Positions 54,253 to 63,525 of a DNA stretch of 64,000 nt are shown here, piece after piece. Below the pieces are notes generated by a model, which made no database searches, was not told the origin of the DNA, and was given only the letters and a program-made list of their open reading frames with translations. Made by a program: the position numbers and the translations under genes. Each line of letters begins with the position of its first letter. Position 1 is the first letter of the stretch. This DNA is from an uncultured Alphaproteobacteria bacterium. Lineage in GTDB: Bacteria > Pseudomonadota > Alphaproteobacteria > UBA6615. Where the stretch lies: positions 62,001 through 126,000 of the forward strand of contig CALSNJ010000004.1 of NCBI GenBank assembly GCA_943787745.1, given 5' to 3'.

Positions 54253-54582
54253 TTAGCTCTTATTCGGTGCCTGGTCCCGGTCCTCAGGCCCATAATCACG
54301 CTGCACTTCAGCAACTCGCAGACGATAATTCGCAAAAATTCCGCCACGGCCCTTCGCCTGCGCAATCCGATGTTCCGCGTGCTCACGCCACGCTTTCACC
54401 GCAGCTTCATCCCGGAAGAACGACAGCGCCAGATACTTGCCCGGCTCGTAGATGCTCTCAAAACGTTCGACAGAGATGAACCCTTCGATCTCATCGAGCT
54501 CTGCGCGCAACTCATGCGCAATATCGAGATAGTCGTCTTTCCGGTCTTCGGCGGGCCAGACTTCGAAGATCACCGCGATCAT
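54253..54582 (-). CDS. Antibiotic-biosynthesis-monooxygenase (ABM) domain protein
   Basis: This 109-residue ferredoxin-like-fold protein (MIAVIFEVWPAEDRKDDYLD, EGFISVERFES, GKYLALSFFRDEAAVKAWREH) is a single-domain ABM protein; members range from heme-degrading and quinol monooxygenases to proteins with no known activity. The ATG at 54582 follows the acyl-CoA dehydrogenase stop by four bases, so they are co-transcribed. The frame open to 54774 overlaps that gene. Confidence 0.82.
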   Translation of the reverse strand: MIAVIFEVWPAEDRKDDYLDIAHELRAELDEIEGFISVERFESIYEPGKYLALSFFRDEAAVKAWREHAEHRIAQAKGRGGIFANYRLRVAEVQRDYGPEDRDQAPNKS

Positions 54583-54586
54583 GGCG

Positions 54587-55822
54587 CTAGGCCGTTCCGC
54601 GATTGCGCGGCCAGCCATCGACCTGGCGGCGCAGTTCAAGCCGTGCAATCTGGCGTCGATGCACTTCGTCGGGGCCATCAAACAGACGCATGGCACGGGT
54701 CCGGGCATACATCGCAGCAAGCGGGAAATCATCTGACATCCCGCCGCCACCATGAAGCTGTATCGCGCGATCAATCACACCGAGCGCCATATTGGGCGCG
54801 GCCACCTTGATCATGGCGATTTCCTGCCGGGCTTCTTTTGTGCCGACCTGATCAATCATCCAGGCCGCTTTCATCACCAGCAGGCGACACATCTCGATCT
54901 CGATGCGCGACTGCGCAATGCGCTCCTCGGTGATGCCCCGCTCGGCAAGCAACTTGCCCCAGGTTTCCCGCTCGGTGGCCCGCTTGCACATCGCTTCCAG
55001 CGCACGCTCGGCAACACCGATCACACGCATGCAATGATGGATGCGCCCCGGCCCCAGACGACCCTGTGCAATCTCAAAACCGCGCCCTTCGCCCAGCAGC
55101 AGGTTTTCAGCAGGCACGCGTACATTGTCGAAGATCACCTCGGCATGGCCATGCGGTGCATCGTCATAGCCCATGACATTCAGCGTTCGTTTGACCGTCA
55201 GGCCGGGCGTGTCCCGCGGCACCAGTATCTGAGACTGTTGCTGATGCCGGTCCGCCGTGGGGTCGGTCTTCCCCATCACGATCATGATCTGGCAGCGCGG
55301 ATTTCCCGCGTTGGAAATCCACCATTTGCGGCCGTTGATGACGTATTCATCGCCATCCCGGGTGATCGCACATTCGACATTGGTGGCGTCCGACGACGCC
55401 ACATCGGGCTCAGTCATGGCGAAGGCCGAACGGATATCACCATTCAGCAAAGGCGTCAGCCACGCCTCCTGCTGGGCGGGCGTGCCGTACATGTGCAGAA
55501 CTTCCATGTTCCCGGTATCGGGCGCATTGCAGTTGAAGACCTCGGGTGCCCAGTCGACCCGGCCCATAATCTCGCAAAGCGGAGCATATTCCGCATTGGC
55601 CAGACCCGCGCCGTGGTGGGCATCCGGCAGGAACAGGTTCCAGAGACCACGCTCGCGCGCCTTAACCTTCAGGTCTTCCATGATCTGCGGCGTTTGCCAG
55701 CGCGTTCCCTGCGTTTCGAGTTGTTCTTCGAATGTGTGCTCGTTCGGGTACACAAACTCGTCCATGAACGAAATCAGTTCCTCCCGCATCTCTTTGCAGC
55801 GTGCGGTCAATTCGAAATCCAT
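54587..55822 (-). CDS. Acyl-CoA dehydrogenase (ACAD10/11-like)
   Basis: This FAD-dependent dehydrogenase of 411 residues has [16 protein letters not shown] near residue 133, [15 protein letters not shown] near 162 and [35 protein letters not shown] near 360, the last being typical of the ACAD10/11 dehydrogenase domain. The first catalytic-base position of classical ACADs is not clear. It may use phosphorylated 4-hydroxyacyl-CoA made by the APH-type kinase, but it may instead be a generic long- or branched-chain dehydrogenase. Confidence 0.9.
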   Translation of the reverse strand: MDFELTARCKEMREELISFMDEFVYPNEHTFEEQLETQGTRWQTPQIMEDLKVKARERGLWNLFLPDAHHGAGLANAEYAPLCEIMGRVDWAPEVFNCNAPDTGNMEVLHMYGTPAQQEAWLTPLLNGDIRSAFAMTEPDVASSDATNVECAITRDGDEYVINGRKWWISNAGNPRCQIMIVMGKTDPTADRHQQQSQILVPRDTPGLTVKRTLNVMGYDDAPHGHAEVIFDNVRVPAENLLLGEGRGFEIAQGRLGPGRIHHCMRVIGVAERALEAMCKRATERETWGKLLAERGITEERIAQSRIEIEMCRLLVMKAAWMIDQVGTKEARQEIAMIKVAAPNMALGVIDRAIQLHGGGGMSDDFPLAAMYARTRAMRLFDGPDEVHRRQIARLELRRQVDGWPRNRGTA

Positions 55823-55843
55823 TATTCTTCCCCGATCCTCGAT

Positions 55844-55853
55844 TGTCGCGACA
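55844..55853. promoter_or_regulatory. 10-bp palindrome in the ACAD/SDR divergent region
   Basis: TGTCGCGACA is a perfect 10-bp palindrome in the 97-bp gap between the divergent acyl-CoA dehydrogenase and SDR genes. It could be part of an operator for both genes; it is short enough to be chance. Confidence 0.25.
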
Positions 55854-55919
55854 GGTGTCCCACCGCAAGTCTTGCCCTAGAATAGCGCCTTCCGGTCCGC
55901 AGGGGGAGCTTCCAAGACC

Positions 55920-56693
55920 ATGTCCACCAAATCACCATTCGATATCACCGGCAAGACGGCCATCGTGACGGGCTCTACCAAGGGTATCGGACGGGCCATC
56001 GCCGTGGCGCTGGCAGAAGCGGGCGCCAAGGTCGCCGTCTCAAGCCGTGATGCGGGACGGGTCGCCGAAACCGCGCAATCGCTCACGGAGTCCGGCCACA
56101 AAGTGATCGGCATTCCCTGCAATGTCGGACGCAAGCAGGAACTCCAAAATCTGGTCGATCAGACCAAAGCCCAGCTCGGTCCAATCGACATCCTGATCTG
56201 CAACGCCGCCATCAATCCCTATTACGGCCCGGCAATGGAAATTCCTGATGATGTGTTCGCCAAGGTTATGCACACCAATATTCAGGCCCAGCTCTGGCTG
56301 ACCCAGATGGTGGTGCCGGACATGAAGGCGCAAAAAGATGGCGCGATTATTCTGATTTCATCGATCGGGGGATTGCGCGGCAGCGACGTGATCGGTGCCT
56401 ATAACATCTCCAAGGCAGCAGATATCCAGCTCGCCAAGAACCTGGCTGTCGAGCTCGGTCCCGACAATATACGCGTCAACGCGATCGCACCGGGTCTGGT
56501 CAAAACAGATTTCGCACGCGCGCTCTGGGAAAACCCGGAATTTGCCGAGCCCCGCATCGCGGCAACGCCCCTGCGTCGACTGGGAGAACCAGAAGACATT
56601 GCCGGAGCCGCCGTGTTTCTGGCGTCAAACGCCGGGCGCTGGACAACCGGGCAGACAATCGTGATCGATGGTGGGGCGACCGTGCCTGTCTAG
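55920..56693 (+). CDS. SDR-family oxidoreductase
   Basis: This classical short-chain dehydrogenase of 257 residues has the cofactor motif TGSTKGIG at 17-24, the NNAG-like CNAA at about 97, and catalytic Tyr 161 and Lys 165 in YNISK with Ser about 14 residues earlier. INAIAPGLVKTDFA follows. The sequence suggests an NAD(H)- or NADP(H)-dependent hydroxyacyl or alcohol dehydrogenase; residues after the glycine motif (SSRD) favour NADP(H). It is convergent with the second FadJ-like gene, sharing CTAG. Confidence 0.9.
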   Translation: MSTKSPFDITGKTAIVTGSTKGIGRAIAVALAEAGAKVAVSSRDAGRVAETAQSLTESGHKVIGIPCNVGRKQELQNLVDQTKAQLGPIDILICNAAINPYYGPAMEIPDDVFAKVMHTNIQAQLWLTQMVVPDMKAQKDGAIILISSIGGLRGSDVIGAYNISKAADIQLAKNLAVELGPDNIRVNAIAPGLVKTDFARALWENPEFAEPRIAATPLRRLGEPEDIAGAAVFLASNAGRWTTGQTIVIDGGATVPV

Positions 56694-58822
56694 CCGGTCC
56701 GGCCCTTATCCCATTCTTTGAACGAAGATCCAGAATCAGCGAGTTCACGAAGCAACGCCGTGGGTTCCCACTTGTCGCCCCATTCGGCATGGAAGTGATC
56801 GAGGGTTTTCACCACCTCCGCCAAACCGACCGTGTCGGCATAGAACATCGGACCACCACGCCAGCGCGGGAACCCGTAACCGTGTTGCCAGATCACATCG
56901 ATATCGGATGCTCGAATCGCCAGATCCTCTTCGAGAATTTTCGCGCCCTCATTGATCAGCGAATAGATGCAGCGCTGGAGAATTTCTTCATCGGAAATAT
57001 CCCGGCGGTTGATCCCCATCTCGGCCGATCGTTCGGTCAGCATGGTTTCGATCAACGGATCGGGAACGGCCGTGCGCCCGTCTTCGTATTTGTACCAGCC
57101 CGCGCCGGTTTTCTGGCCGTAGCGACCCAGATCACAAATCCGCCCCAGAAGCGGTGAGAAACGTTCCTCCGCTGGACGTGTCTCGGCGCGACGTTTTTCG
57201 ATGGCCCAGCTGATATCGAGTCCGGCCAGGTCGTAGACCCGGAATGGTCCCATGCGAAAACCGAAGGTCTCGATCACCCGGTCCACATCCTGCGGCAGCG
57301 CGCCTTCCTCAACAAGGAAATCACACTGGCGGAAATACGGTGCCAGCATGCGGTTGCCGACAAACCCGTCACAAACCCCAACCACCACGCCCGTTTTGCC
57401 AAGTTTTTTCGAAAGATCGAGAACCGTCGCAATGATGTCCTTCGATGTCTTTTCGGCCCGCACAACCTCCAGCAGGGTCATCACATTGGCCGGGCTGAAG
57501 AAATGCAGCCCCAGCACGTCTTCAGGGCGTTTCGTGATCGCCGCAATGGCATCGACATCCAGCGTCGACGTGTTTGTCGCGAGGATTGCACCGTCCTTGG
57601 CAAGTCGGTCGAGCTCGGTGAAAACCGATTTTTTGACCTCCATCTCCTCGAACACAGCTTCGATCACGAGATCGGCTTCAGACACCGCCGCCATATCAAC
57701 CGACCCGGAGATACAAGCCATGCGGGCCGCCATCTCTTCGTCCGTCAGGCGACCACGTTTGCGGGTCACGTCATAATTGCCCTCAATCCGGGCGAGGCCC
57801 TTATCGAGGTTTTCCTGGGACGCTTCGATGACCGTCACGTCCATGCCGGCATTCGCAAACGACATGGCGATCCCACCACCCATGGTTCCCGCTCCCAGAA
57901 TCGCAACTTTCTCGATTTTTCGCCGTGGGATATCTGCCGGAATATCGGGAATTTTTGACGTCTGGCGCTCAGCAAAAAACGAATGAACCAGCGAGCGGGA
58001 TTCATCAGATGCAACGGCCTCTTCACTGATCTCAGCTTCGCGTGCCCAACCGTCCCGAAAGGACATGGTCAAAGTGTTCGCCACACTTTCAAGACAACGG
58101 AAGGGAGCCTCCATACCGCGCGCCGATTTTTCCAGTCGCGCGCGAACTTCGGCAACAACCGCTTCGCCTTCTTTCAGGTTCAGATCGATTTCAATTTCGC
58201 TGGTCCGGCGCGGCACCACATTCTGCTCAACAAGCTTGGATGCGTAGGCAATCGCACGCGCAACAAGGTCCGCATCTGTGACAATACGATCCACAAGTCC
58301 GATCTCAAGAGCCGTTGCTGCATCCACCGGCGTTCCGCTGGTGATCATCTCAAGCCCCTTTTGGAACCCGACAAGTCGCGGCAGGCGTTGTGTGCCGCCC
58401 GCACCTGGCACGACACCCCGATGAACTTCGGGCAATCCCAATTTGGCCTCGGAATCGACAATCCGATAGTGACAACCCATCGCAAGTTCCAGTCCCCCGC
58501 CAAGAGTAGGACCATGAATGGCCGCCACCACAGGTTTATCGCTTTCTTCAACAAGGTTCATAAGGTGCCGCGTCATCGGACGCACAGCCCGGTTGGGCGT
58601 GTTGAATTCACGGATATCTGCGCCGCCGCAGAAATTGCGGCCAGCACCACAGATGACAATCGCCTTGATGAGCTTGTCCGTCTGCGCGAGGTCAATCAGC
58701 TCAGCGATCGATATCCGAACATCCTTCGCCAGCGCATTGACTGGCGGATTGTTAATCGTGATGACGCCCACAGCGCCGCTTTGGCGATACAAGACATGCG
58801 CGCTTCCATTGGTTACAGCCAT
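56690..58822 (-). CDS. FadJ-like bifunctional enoyl-CoA hydratase / 3-hydroxyacyl-CoA dehydrogenase (second copy)
   Basis: This 710-residue fusion has a crotonase domain (residues about 1-195; [20 protein letters not shown]) and a dehydrogenase with the NAD motif VAILGAGTMGGGIAM near 313 and GLHFFSPANVMTLLEVVRAE with the catalytic His near 450. The C-terminal helical domain repeats twice. It is a paralogue of the FadJ-like gene at 44.5-46.6 kb with the same domain order. GGAG lies just upstream of the ATG. It stands alone, divergent from the DASS-like transporter. Confidence 0.94.
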   Translation of the reverse strand: MAVTNGSAHVLYRQSGAVGVITINNPPVNALAKDVRISIAELIDLAQTDKLIKAIVICGAGRNFCGGADIREFNTPNRAVRPMTRHLMNLVEESDKPVVAAIHGPTLGGGLELAMGCHYRIVDSEAKLGLPEVHRGVVPGAGGTQRLPRLVGFQKGLEMITSGTPVDAATALEIGLVDRIVTDADLVARAIAYASKLVEQNVVPRRTSEIEIDLNLKEGEAVVAEVRARLEKSARGMEAPFRCLESVANTLTMSFRDGWAREAEISEEAVASDESRSLVHSFFAERQTSKIPDIPADIPRRKIEKVAILGAGTMGGGIAMSFANAGMDVTVIEASQENLDKGLARIEGNYDVTRKRGRLTDEEMAARMACISGSVDMAAVSEADLVIEAVFEEMEVKKSVFTELDRLAKDGAILATNTSTLDVDAIAAITKRPEDVLGLHFFSPANVMTLLEVVRAEKTSKDIIATVLDLSKKLGKTGVVVGVCDGFVGNRMLAPYFRQCDFLVEEGALPQDVDRVIETFGFRMGPFRVYDLAGLDISWAIEKRRAETRPAEERFSPLLGRICDLGRYGQKTGAGWYKYEDGRTAVPDPLIETMLTERSAEMGINRRDISDEEILQRCIYSLINEGAKILEEDLAIRASDIDVIWQHGYGFPRWRGGPMFYADTVGLAEVVKTLDHFHAEWGDKWEPTALLRELADSGSSFKEWDKGRTG

Positions 58823-59049
58823 CGCTCCCCCCGAAGCACATGCTTATTGGCAACACTCAAACCGAGTATACCACGCACACCATCAGGATAACATTCGGAC
58901 CTTCAGGTCACGAATAGCTGCCGCGCATTTGAGTAATGGTCCGTGGCTCGCACAGGTGCCGCGCGCCTGCTAAAACAGGGGTCGGGTCAATCTGGCCCGT
59001 CGGGCCGCAAACTGCGCCCGGGAAATCATGTATCGAACGGAACCCGTTG

Positions 59050-60444
59050 ATGGCCGGTGACAGCGCAATTCGTCCAAACGTGTCGCAACTTTCGGCACTG
59101 TTGGCTTCAATTATTGCAGCCGTTCTGCTGGCCGCGCCCCTTTGGAGTGACGCCCCCGGGGTTATGCCCGCCGCTGGCGTCATCCTGTTTGCGATTGTGA
59201 ACTGGGCGACAGGTGCCCTGCCCCAGCACATCACAGCATTGCTGCTTTTTCTGATTACTGTCGTCCTCAAGATCGCGCCTGCAGACGTCGTCTTCTCAGG
59301 GTTTCACGCCAGCGCAACATGGCTGGTCTTCGGCGGATTCATTATCTCGATCGCAGCCCAGCAATCCGGACTGGCCGCGCGAATTGTTCGCGTGCTTCTG
59401 ACCCATCTTCCCGCACGCTATCTCGCCATGGCCGCAGGTCTCGCAGGCGCGGGTGTGTTGCTCAGCTTTATTATGCCATCTGCATCGGGACGCGTGGTTC
59501 TGATGGTGCCGCTTGCTGTTGCTCTGGCCGGGCGGCTCGGATTTGCCGAACGTACACGCGCGCGCCACGGTCTGGTGATCGCCGCAGGCTGGGGCACAAC
59601 CATTCCTGCTTTTGGCATTTTGCCATCCAATGTTGTGAATATGGCCTTCGTGGGCGCCTCCGAAAGCATCTTCGGGATCGGGTTTACCTATTTCGGCTAC
59701 ACTGTTTTGAATTTCCCTATCCTGGGCGTATTGGCCACGATGATCTCGGTCATCCTGATCACGCTCCTGTTCGGCGCCAAGCCGAACCCGCAGGGCGACG
59801 CCGAAATGGGGACGCGAACCAGCCCGGCAGAGCAGCGATTGATGGCGATCATGCTGATTGCACTCGCATTCTGGATGACGGATTCGCTGCATGGCATATC
59901 ACCAGCCTGGGTGGCCATGGCAGCAGCTCTCCTGTGCACGACCCCGGGGATAGGTGTGGTGTCCTCCTCTGTGATGATCAAAGACGTCAATTACGGCGCC
60001 TGGATGTTCGTCGCGGGCGTCATCGGAGTGGGTGCAATCGCCAACCACACAGGACTTGGTGCCGCCATGGGAGAGTGGCTGCTCGCCACCGTGCCGCTCA
60101 GCAAGGATGGGGGCATTGTCACCTTCTACGAGATTTTCGCGGTGAGCGCGGCTGTCGGGCTGGTCACAACCTTCCCCGCAGCACCGCCGATCGTCACGTC
60201 TTTCTCGGATGCCATCGCACAGGCGACTGGATGGCCACTGAAGTCCGTCCTTCTGGCACAGGTTCCCAGCTGGATGATCTACGCCTTCCCGCATCAGGCA
60301 CCGCCAGTGGCCATCGCCATGGCACTGGGTGGCGTACCGATGCGCGAAGGACTGCGATTCCTCGCGGTCTATTTCATCATCGGAATCCTGATCGTGTTGC
60401 CGCTGCAATATTACTGGGGGCACATGCTCGGCATGTATCCCTGA
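59050..60444 (+). CDS. SLC13/DASS-like anion transporter
   Basis: This 464-residue inner-membrane protein has about eleven to twelve hydrophobic helices and repeats of the DASS fold: IMPSASGRVVLMVPLAV and TTFPAAPPIVTSFSDA are the two helix-hairpin regions that bind substrate in the family. The ATG at 59050 is chosen because the first helix then starts about 15 residues in; the frame opens at 58936 but adds an Arg/Cys-rich, non-helical stretch. It may take up a dicarboxylate or sulfate-like anion. Membership is moderately certain. Confidence 0.75.
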   Translation: MAGDSAIRPNVSQLSALLASIIAAVLLAAPLWSDAPGVMPAAGVILFAIVNWATGALPQHITALLLFLITVVLKIAPADVVFSGFHASATWLVFGGFIISIAAQQSGLAARIVRVLLTHLPARYLAMAAGLAGAGVLLSFIMPSASGRVVLMVPLAVALAGRLGFAERTRARHGLVIAAGWGTTIPAFGILPSNVVNMAFVGASESIFGIGFTYFGYTVLNFPILGVLATMISVILITLLFGAKPNPQGDAEMGTRTSPAEQRLMAIMLIALAFWMTDSLHGISPAWVAMAAALLCTTPGIGVVSSSVMIKDVNYGAWMFVAGVIGVGAIANHTGLGAAMGEWLLATVPLSKDGGIVTFYEIFAVSAAVGLVTTFPAAPPIVTSFSDAIAQATGWPLKSVLLAQVPSWMIYAFPHQAPPVAIAMALGGVPMREGLRFLAVYFIIGILIVLPLQYYWGHMLGMYP

Positions 60445-60487
60445 TCCGAGTATCCAGTCTACAGACCCAGACCAAGGAGAACGCGAA

Positions 60488-60799
60488 ATGCTGTTCATGG
60501 TACGCATCAAGGTCGAACTGCCCGGCGATATGGACCCGGCCAGAGTTCAGGAGCTTGGCGAAGCCGAGGCCGACCGCGCAATCGAAGCCATCAATGCCGG
60601 CCAGATGCGCAAGATCTGGCGGATCGTGGGCGAGCGCTCAAACTTCTCGATCTGGGAAACCGATACGCTCGAAGAGTTTCACGAACTTATTTCATCCTTC
60701 CCGCTTCATCCGTGGATGAGCGTGGATGTCACGCCAATGATCGAGCACCCCGCGACGAAGGCCTATGAAGAACGTGTGGGGCCGTTTCCCACGTTTTGA
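60488..60799 (+). CDS. Muconolactone Delta-isomerase-like protein
   Basis: This 103-residue protein (MLFMVRIKVELPGDMDPARV, WRIVGERSNFSIWETDTLEE, SFPLHPWMSVDVTPM) fits the muconolactone isomerase (MIase) family in length and in the conserved WETD and HPxM motifs. MIase acts in the catechol branch of the beta-ketoadipate pathway, but no catechol genes are nearby, so it may have another role. It follows the DASS-like gene by 43 bp. Confidence 0.85.
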   Translation: MLFMVRIKVELPGDMDPARVQELGEAEADRAIEAINAGQMRKIWRIVGERSNFSIWETDTLEEFHELISSFPLHPWMSVDVTPMIEHPATKAYEERVGPFPTF

Positions 60800-60807
60800 C
60801 GGGATAC

Positions 60808-60827
60808 ACGGGGCCTAATAGCCCCGT
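60808..60827. terminator. Hairpin at convergent end of MIase-like and GST genes
   Basis: ACGGGGC (60808-60814) and GCCCCGT (60821-60827) form a 7-bp GC-rich stem with a 6-base loop straddling the GST stop. No T-run is present, so it is a weak candidate terminator for both genes. Confidence 0.4.
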
Positions 60828-61618
60828 TCGGCTTTCAGCTCCGACGCTGTCCGATAGACCTCTGGGTAACGCTCTGAAATACGCGCACCAGGATAGAACG
60901 CTGCCGCGTAAGACGGGCGCTCCTGAATGCGTTTGAACCAGGCCGTCATCTCGGGCAGGTCGTTTTCCCAGAGGAAGGCATATCCAAGGTCGTCCATACG
61001 ATCGATCAGCGGCGTCACCTGTGCATCCACCATTGTGTACTGGTCGCCCATGATCCAGGGCCCACCCAGCTCGACGATGGCGGCATCAATCCGTTCGCAG
61101 GTCTGACGAATCTGGAACTCGGCATATTCAAGCTCATCCTTGCCAAACCCCTTCTGGGACATGCGCTGATAGAACTGTTTGCGCAGGGGCAACCGATCGG
61201 CGTGGGCGGCGAAATCGTCATTGCTCGCTTTGGCGAACCGCATTGGCGCCAGCATATTTGCAAAAGTTGGCACCCGCACCGCGACCGTGGGCACCTCATC
61301 GATATAGCGCATCCATGCGCGCATCTTTGCGCGGCCCACAGCTGTGTCCGGCATCAGCGGCGGATTGGGAATGATTTCTTCGAGATACTCCAGAATGGCC
61401 GAAGATTCGACGAGGATCGTGCCGTCATGCACGAAGGTCGGCACCACGCCATTGGGATTGATCTTCAGATAATCCGGCTCGAGCTGCTCGAACTTCCCCA
61501 GATCGACATCGTGTTCGACCCAGTCCTTGTTCATCTCGGGCAGGCCTTTCTCGGCCAAGGTGACGCGCACCTTCTGACTGCAGGTCGACTGCGGCGCCTG
61601 ATACATCTCGATCTTCAT
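60815..61618 (-). CDS. Glutathione S-transferase-family protein
   Basis: This 267-residue GST has the N-terminal thioredoxin domain with a possible catalytic Cys in QSTCSQKVRV (residues 10-19), the cis-Pro/substrate motif NGVVPTFVHDGTILVESSAILEYLEE (near 55-80) and a C-terminal helical domain ending in FYPGARISERYPEVYRTAS. The SxCSQKVR pattern is shared with beta-etherase and dehalogenase-like GSTs, but the substrate is unknown. It is the downstream copy of a tandem pair; the upstream copy would end in ATGA overlap with this start. Confidence 0.88.
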   Translation of the reverse strand: MKIEMYQAPQSTCSQKVRVTLAEKGLPEMNKDWVEHDVDLGKFEQLEPDYLKINPNGVVPTFVHDGTILVESSAILEYLEEIIPNPPLMPDTAVGRAKMRAWMRYIDEVPTVAVRVPTFANMLAPMRFAKASNDDFAAHADRLPLRKQFYQRMSQKGFGKDELEYAEFQIRQTCERIDAAIVELGGPWIMGDQYTMVDAQVTPLIDRMDDLGYAFLWENDLPEMTAWFKRIQERPSYAAAFYPGARISERYPEVYRTASELKAERGY

Positions 61619-62389
61619 TCTGCGTCTCCGTCCTTAAAAAACTGTGGGTACTTCTCGCTCACATTGGTGCCGGGATAGAACGCGATATCAAACGAAGGGC
61701 GCATTCTGTATCCGGCCGAACCACGCGGTCATTTCGGGAAGATCATCCTCCCAGAGTTTCGCATATCCCAAATCCGCCATACGCTGGATCAGCGGCGTGA
61801 GCGTGACATCAATGAGCGTGTAGTCCGAGCCGAGAATCCAAGGGCCGCCGGACTGAATGACTGCGGCATTGACCCGTTCAGCCGTCTGCCGAATCTGGCC
61901 CAGTGCGTTGTCCACTTCACTTTCCGCGAAACCATCGATCCGGCCCATCCGGCGATAAAACGCCTTGCGCAAAGGAAGTTTCTCGACCCGCTCCTGAAAC
62001 TCTTCCTCAGGCATGTTTTCATAGCGCAATGGCCGGAACACCTGATTGAAGGACGGCACCCGGACAGCCGGTGTCGGGACTTCTTCCATGTAACGCATCC
62101 AAACGCGCAGACGGGCCCGCGGGAGCGGTGCACGGGGCACAAGGGAGGGCTCGGGGAAAATTTCATCCAGATATTCAACGATGACCGAAGACTCAATAAT
62201 CGGCTCGCCATCATGCACGAGGGTGGGAACTACGCCGTTCGGATTAAGCTTCAGATACTCCGGTGTGAGGTGGTCTCCGGTCGCGAAATGCAGTTCATGG
62301 CTGGTCCATTCGATACCCTTTTCAGCCAGACAAATCCGAACCTTCTGGCTGCACGTAGAGTGACCTGAGTGATAAAGCTCTAACGCCAT
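61615..62389 (-). pseudogene. Glutathione S-transferase paralogue with 3' frameshift
   Basis: The open frame (62389-61688) encodes a 233-residue GST, again with STCSQKVRI near the N-terminus, that stops at TGA 61690-61688. The sequence just downstream, read one frame over, continues RPSFDIAFYPG and SEKYP, matching the paralogue's RPSYAAAFYPG and SERYP, and ends in TGA overlapping the next gene's ATG. One extra base at about 61698-61701 would explain it. It may be an error in the sequence, a recent mutation or a true short form lacking the last helix. The first domain and most of the second are intact. Confidence 0.8.
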
Positions 62390-62496
62390 TGACTGATCCT
62401 CCCAACAAATTGAAGCGCGCGATCTCGAAGTCGCGCTTAGGCTGTTTATACCAATCTCTGTTCACGAAGTCCCTCAACCGAATTTGCGTGGCTGAT

Positions 62497-63525
62497 ATGA
62501 TTCGATTTCTTTTGGCTTTTACCGTGGTACTGACATTTCCGTTTGGTGCGAGCGCCATCGATCTAACCAACTGGCCCGACCACACGACCATGAATGGCGC
62601 GCGCGGGACACCAATCATCTACCCCAGCCATAGTCCCTTCACCCTGTGGGAGGTTGGCAAAAGCGAACAACTTGATCCACCCACGGATGCCCAGGCGGTT
62701 CTGTTTATGCCCACAGATGCGAGCGCAACTGCCCCTGTGCCCGCGGTTATTCTGTTACACGGCGCTGCAGGTGTTCTCGGTGCGCGCGAGCTGACCTATG
62801 GCGCGCAATTTGCCGAGATGGGAGTGGCAGCTCTTGTGGTCGACGCTTTCGGAGCCCGACGGGACCGGGCAACAGGTTTCATTGACCGGCTGTTGCAGGT
62901 CACCGAGACCATGCTCGTCGCAGATGCGTATTCCGGACTGCGGCATCTCAATTCTCTGCCCAAGATCGATGGAGACCGGGTCGCGTTGATGGGGTTCTCC
63001 TATGGCGGCTTGTCGACAATGCTCGCCGCCTTCGAACAAACAGCAAAAACACTCAGTCCCGACGGACTCCGGTTCGCGGCTCATGTGTCCTTCTACGGCC
63101 CCTGCCTGGCCCGGTTCGACAACACCCAGGCAACCGGTGCGCCAGTACTCCTGTTGGCCGGGTCCGAAGACGAAATCATAGATCGGGAGCGATGCAATGA
63201 GGTCGTCGAAGATTTGCGTGAGGGTGGCGCTCAGGCGGAGTTCGTCATGTATGACGGTGCCTATCATCAATGGGACGGTCGATTTGCCGGTCCACGCACC
63301 ATCGGCCGCAATCTCGCGCCATGTGAGCTCAATGTGAATGAACGCGGTGTTGTGCGGGACACGTTTACGCTTCTTCCCATGTCGGGACCGTTTCTGCGCA
63401 AGGTCATTCTGGGGCTTTGCGTCGGTAGCGAAGGTTACCTAATCGGGCGTGATGACGAAGTGCGCGCAAAATCAAATCAGAAGGTTGGTGTATTCCTGAT
63501 GAACGCGTTCAAGCGCCGTAACTAA
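62497..63525 (+). CDS. Secreted dienelactone-hydrolase-family protein
   Basis: This alpha/beta hydrolase of 342 residues has a signal peptide (MIRFLLAFTVVLTFPFGASA) and the dienelactone hydrolase arrangement: VILLHGAAGVLGAREL (oxyanion region near residue 90), nucleophile elbow GFSYGGLS near 170 with Ser instead of the Cys of true dienelactone hydrolase, and YDGAYHQWDGR with the His near 255. The ATG at 62497 is chosen because the signal peptide starts there; the frame opens at 62389. It is likely periplasmic. Substrate is unknown. Confidence 0.84.
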   Translation: MIRFLLAFTVVLTFPFGASAIDLTNWPDHTTMNGARGTPIIYPSHSPFTLWEVGKSEQLDPPTDAQAVLFMPTDASATAPVPAVILLHGAAGVLGARELTYGAQFAEMGVAALVVDAFGARRDRATGFIDRLLQVTETMLVADAYSGLRHLNSLPKIDGDRVALMGFSYGGLSTMLAAFEQTAKTLSPDGLRFAAHVSFYGPCLARFDNTQATGAPVLLLAGSEDEIIDRERCNEVVEDLREGGAQAEFVMYDGAYHQWDGRFAGPRTIGRNLAPCELNVNERGVVRDTFTLLPMSGPFLRKVILGLCVGSEGYLIGRDDEVRAKSNQKVGVFLMNAFKRRN

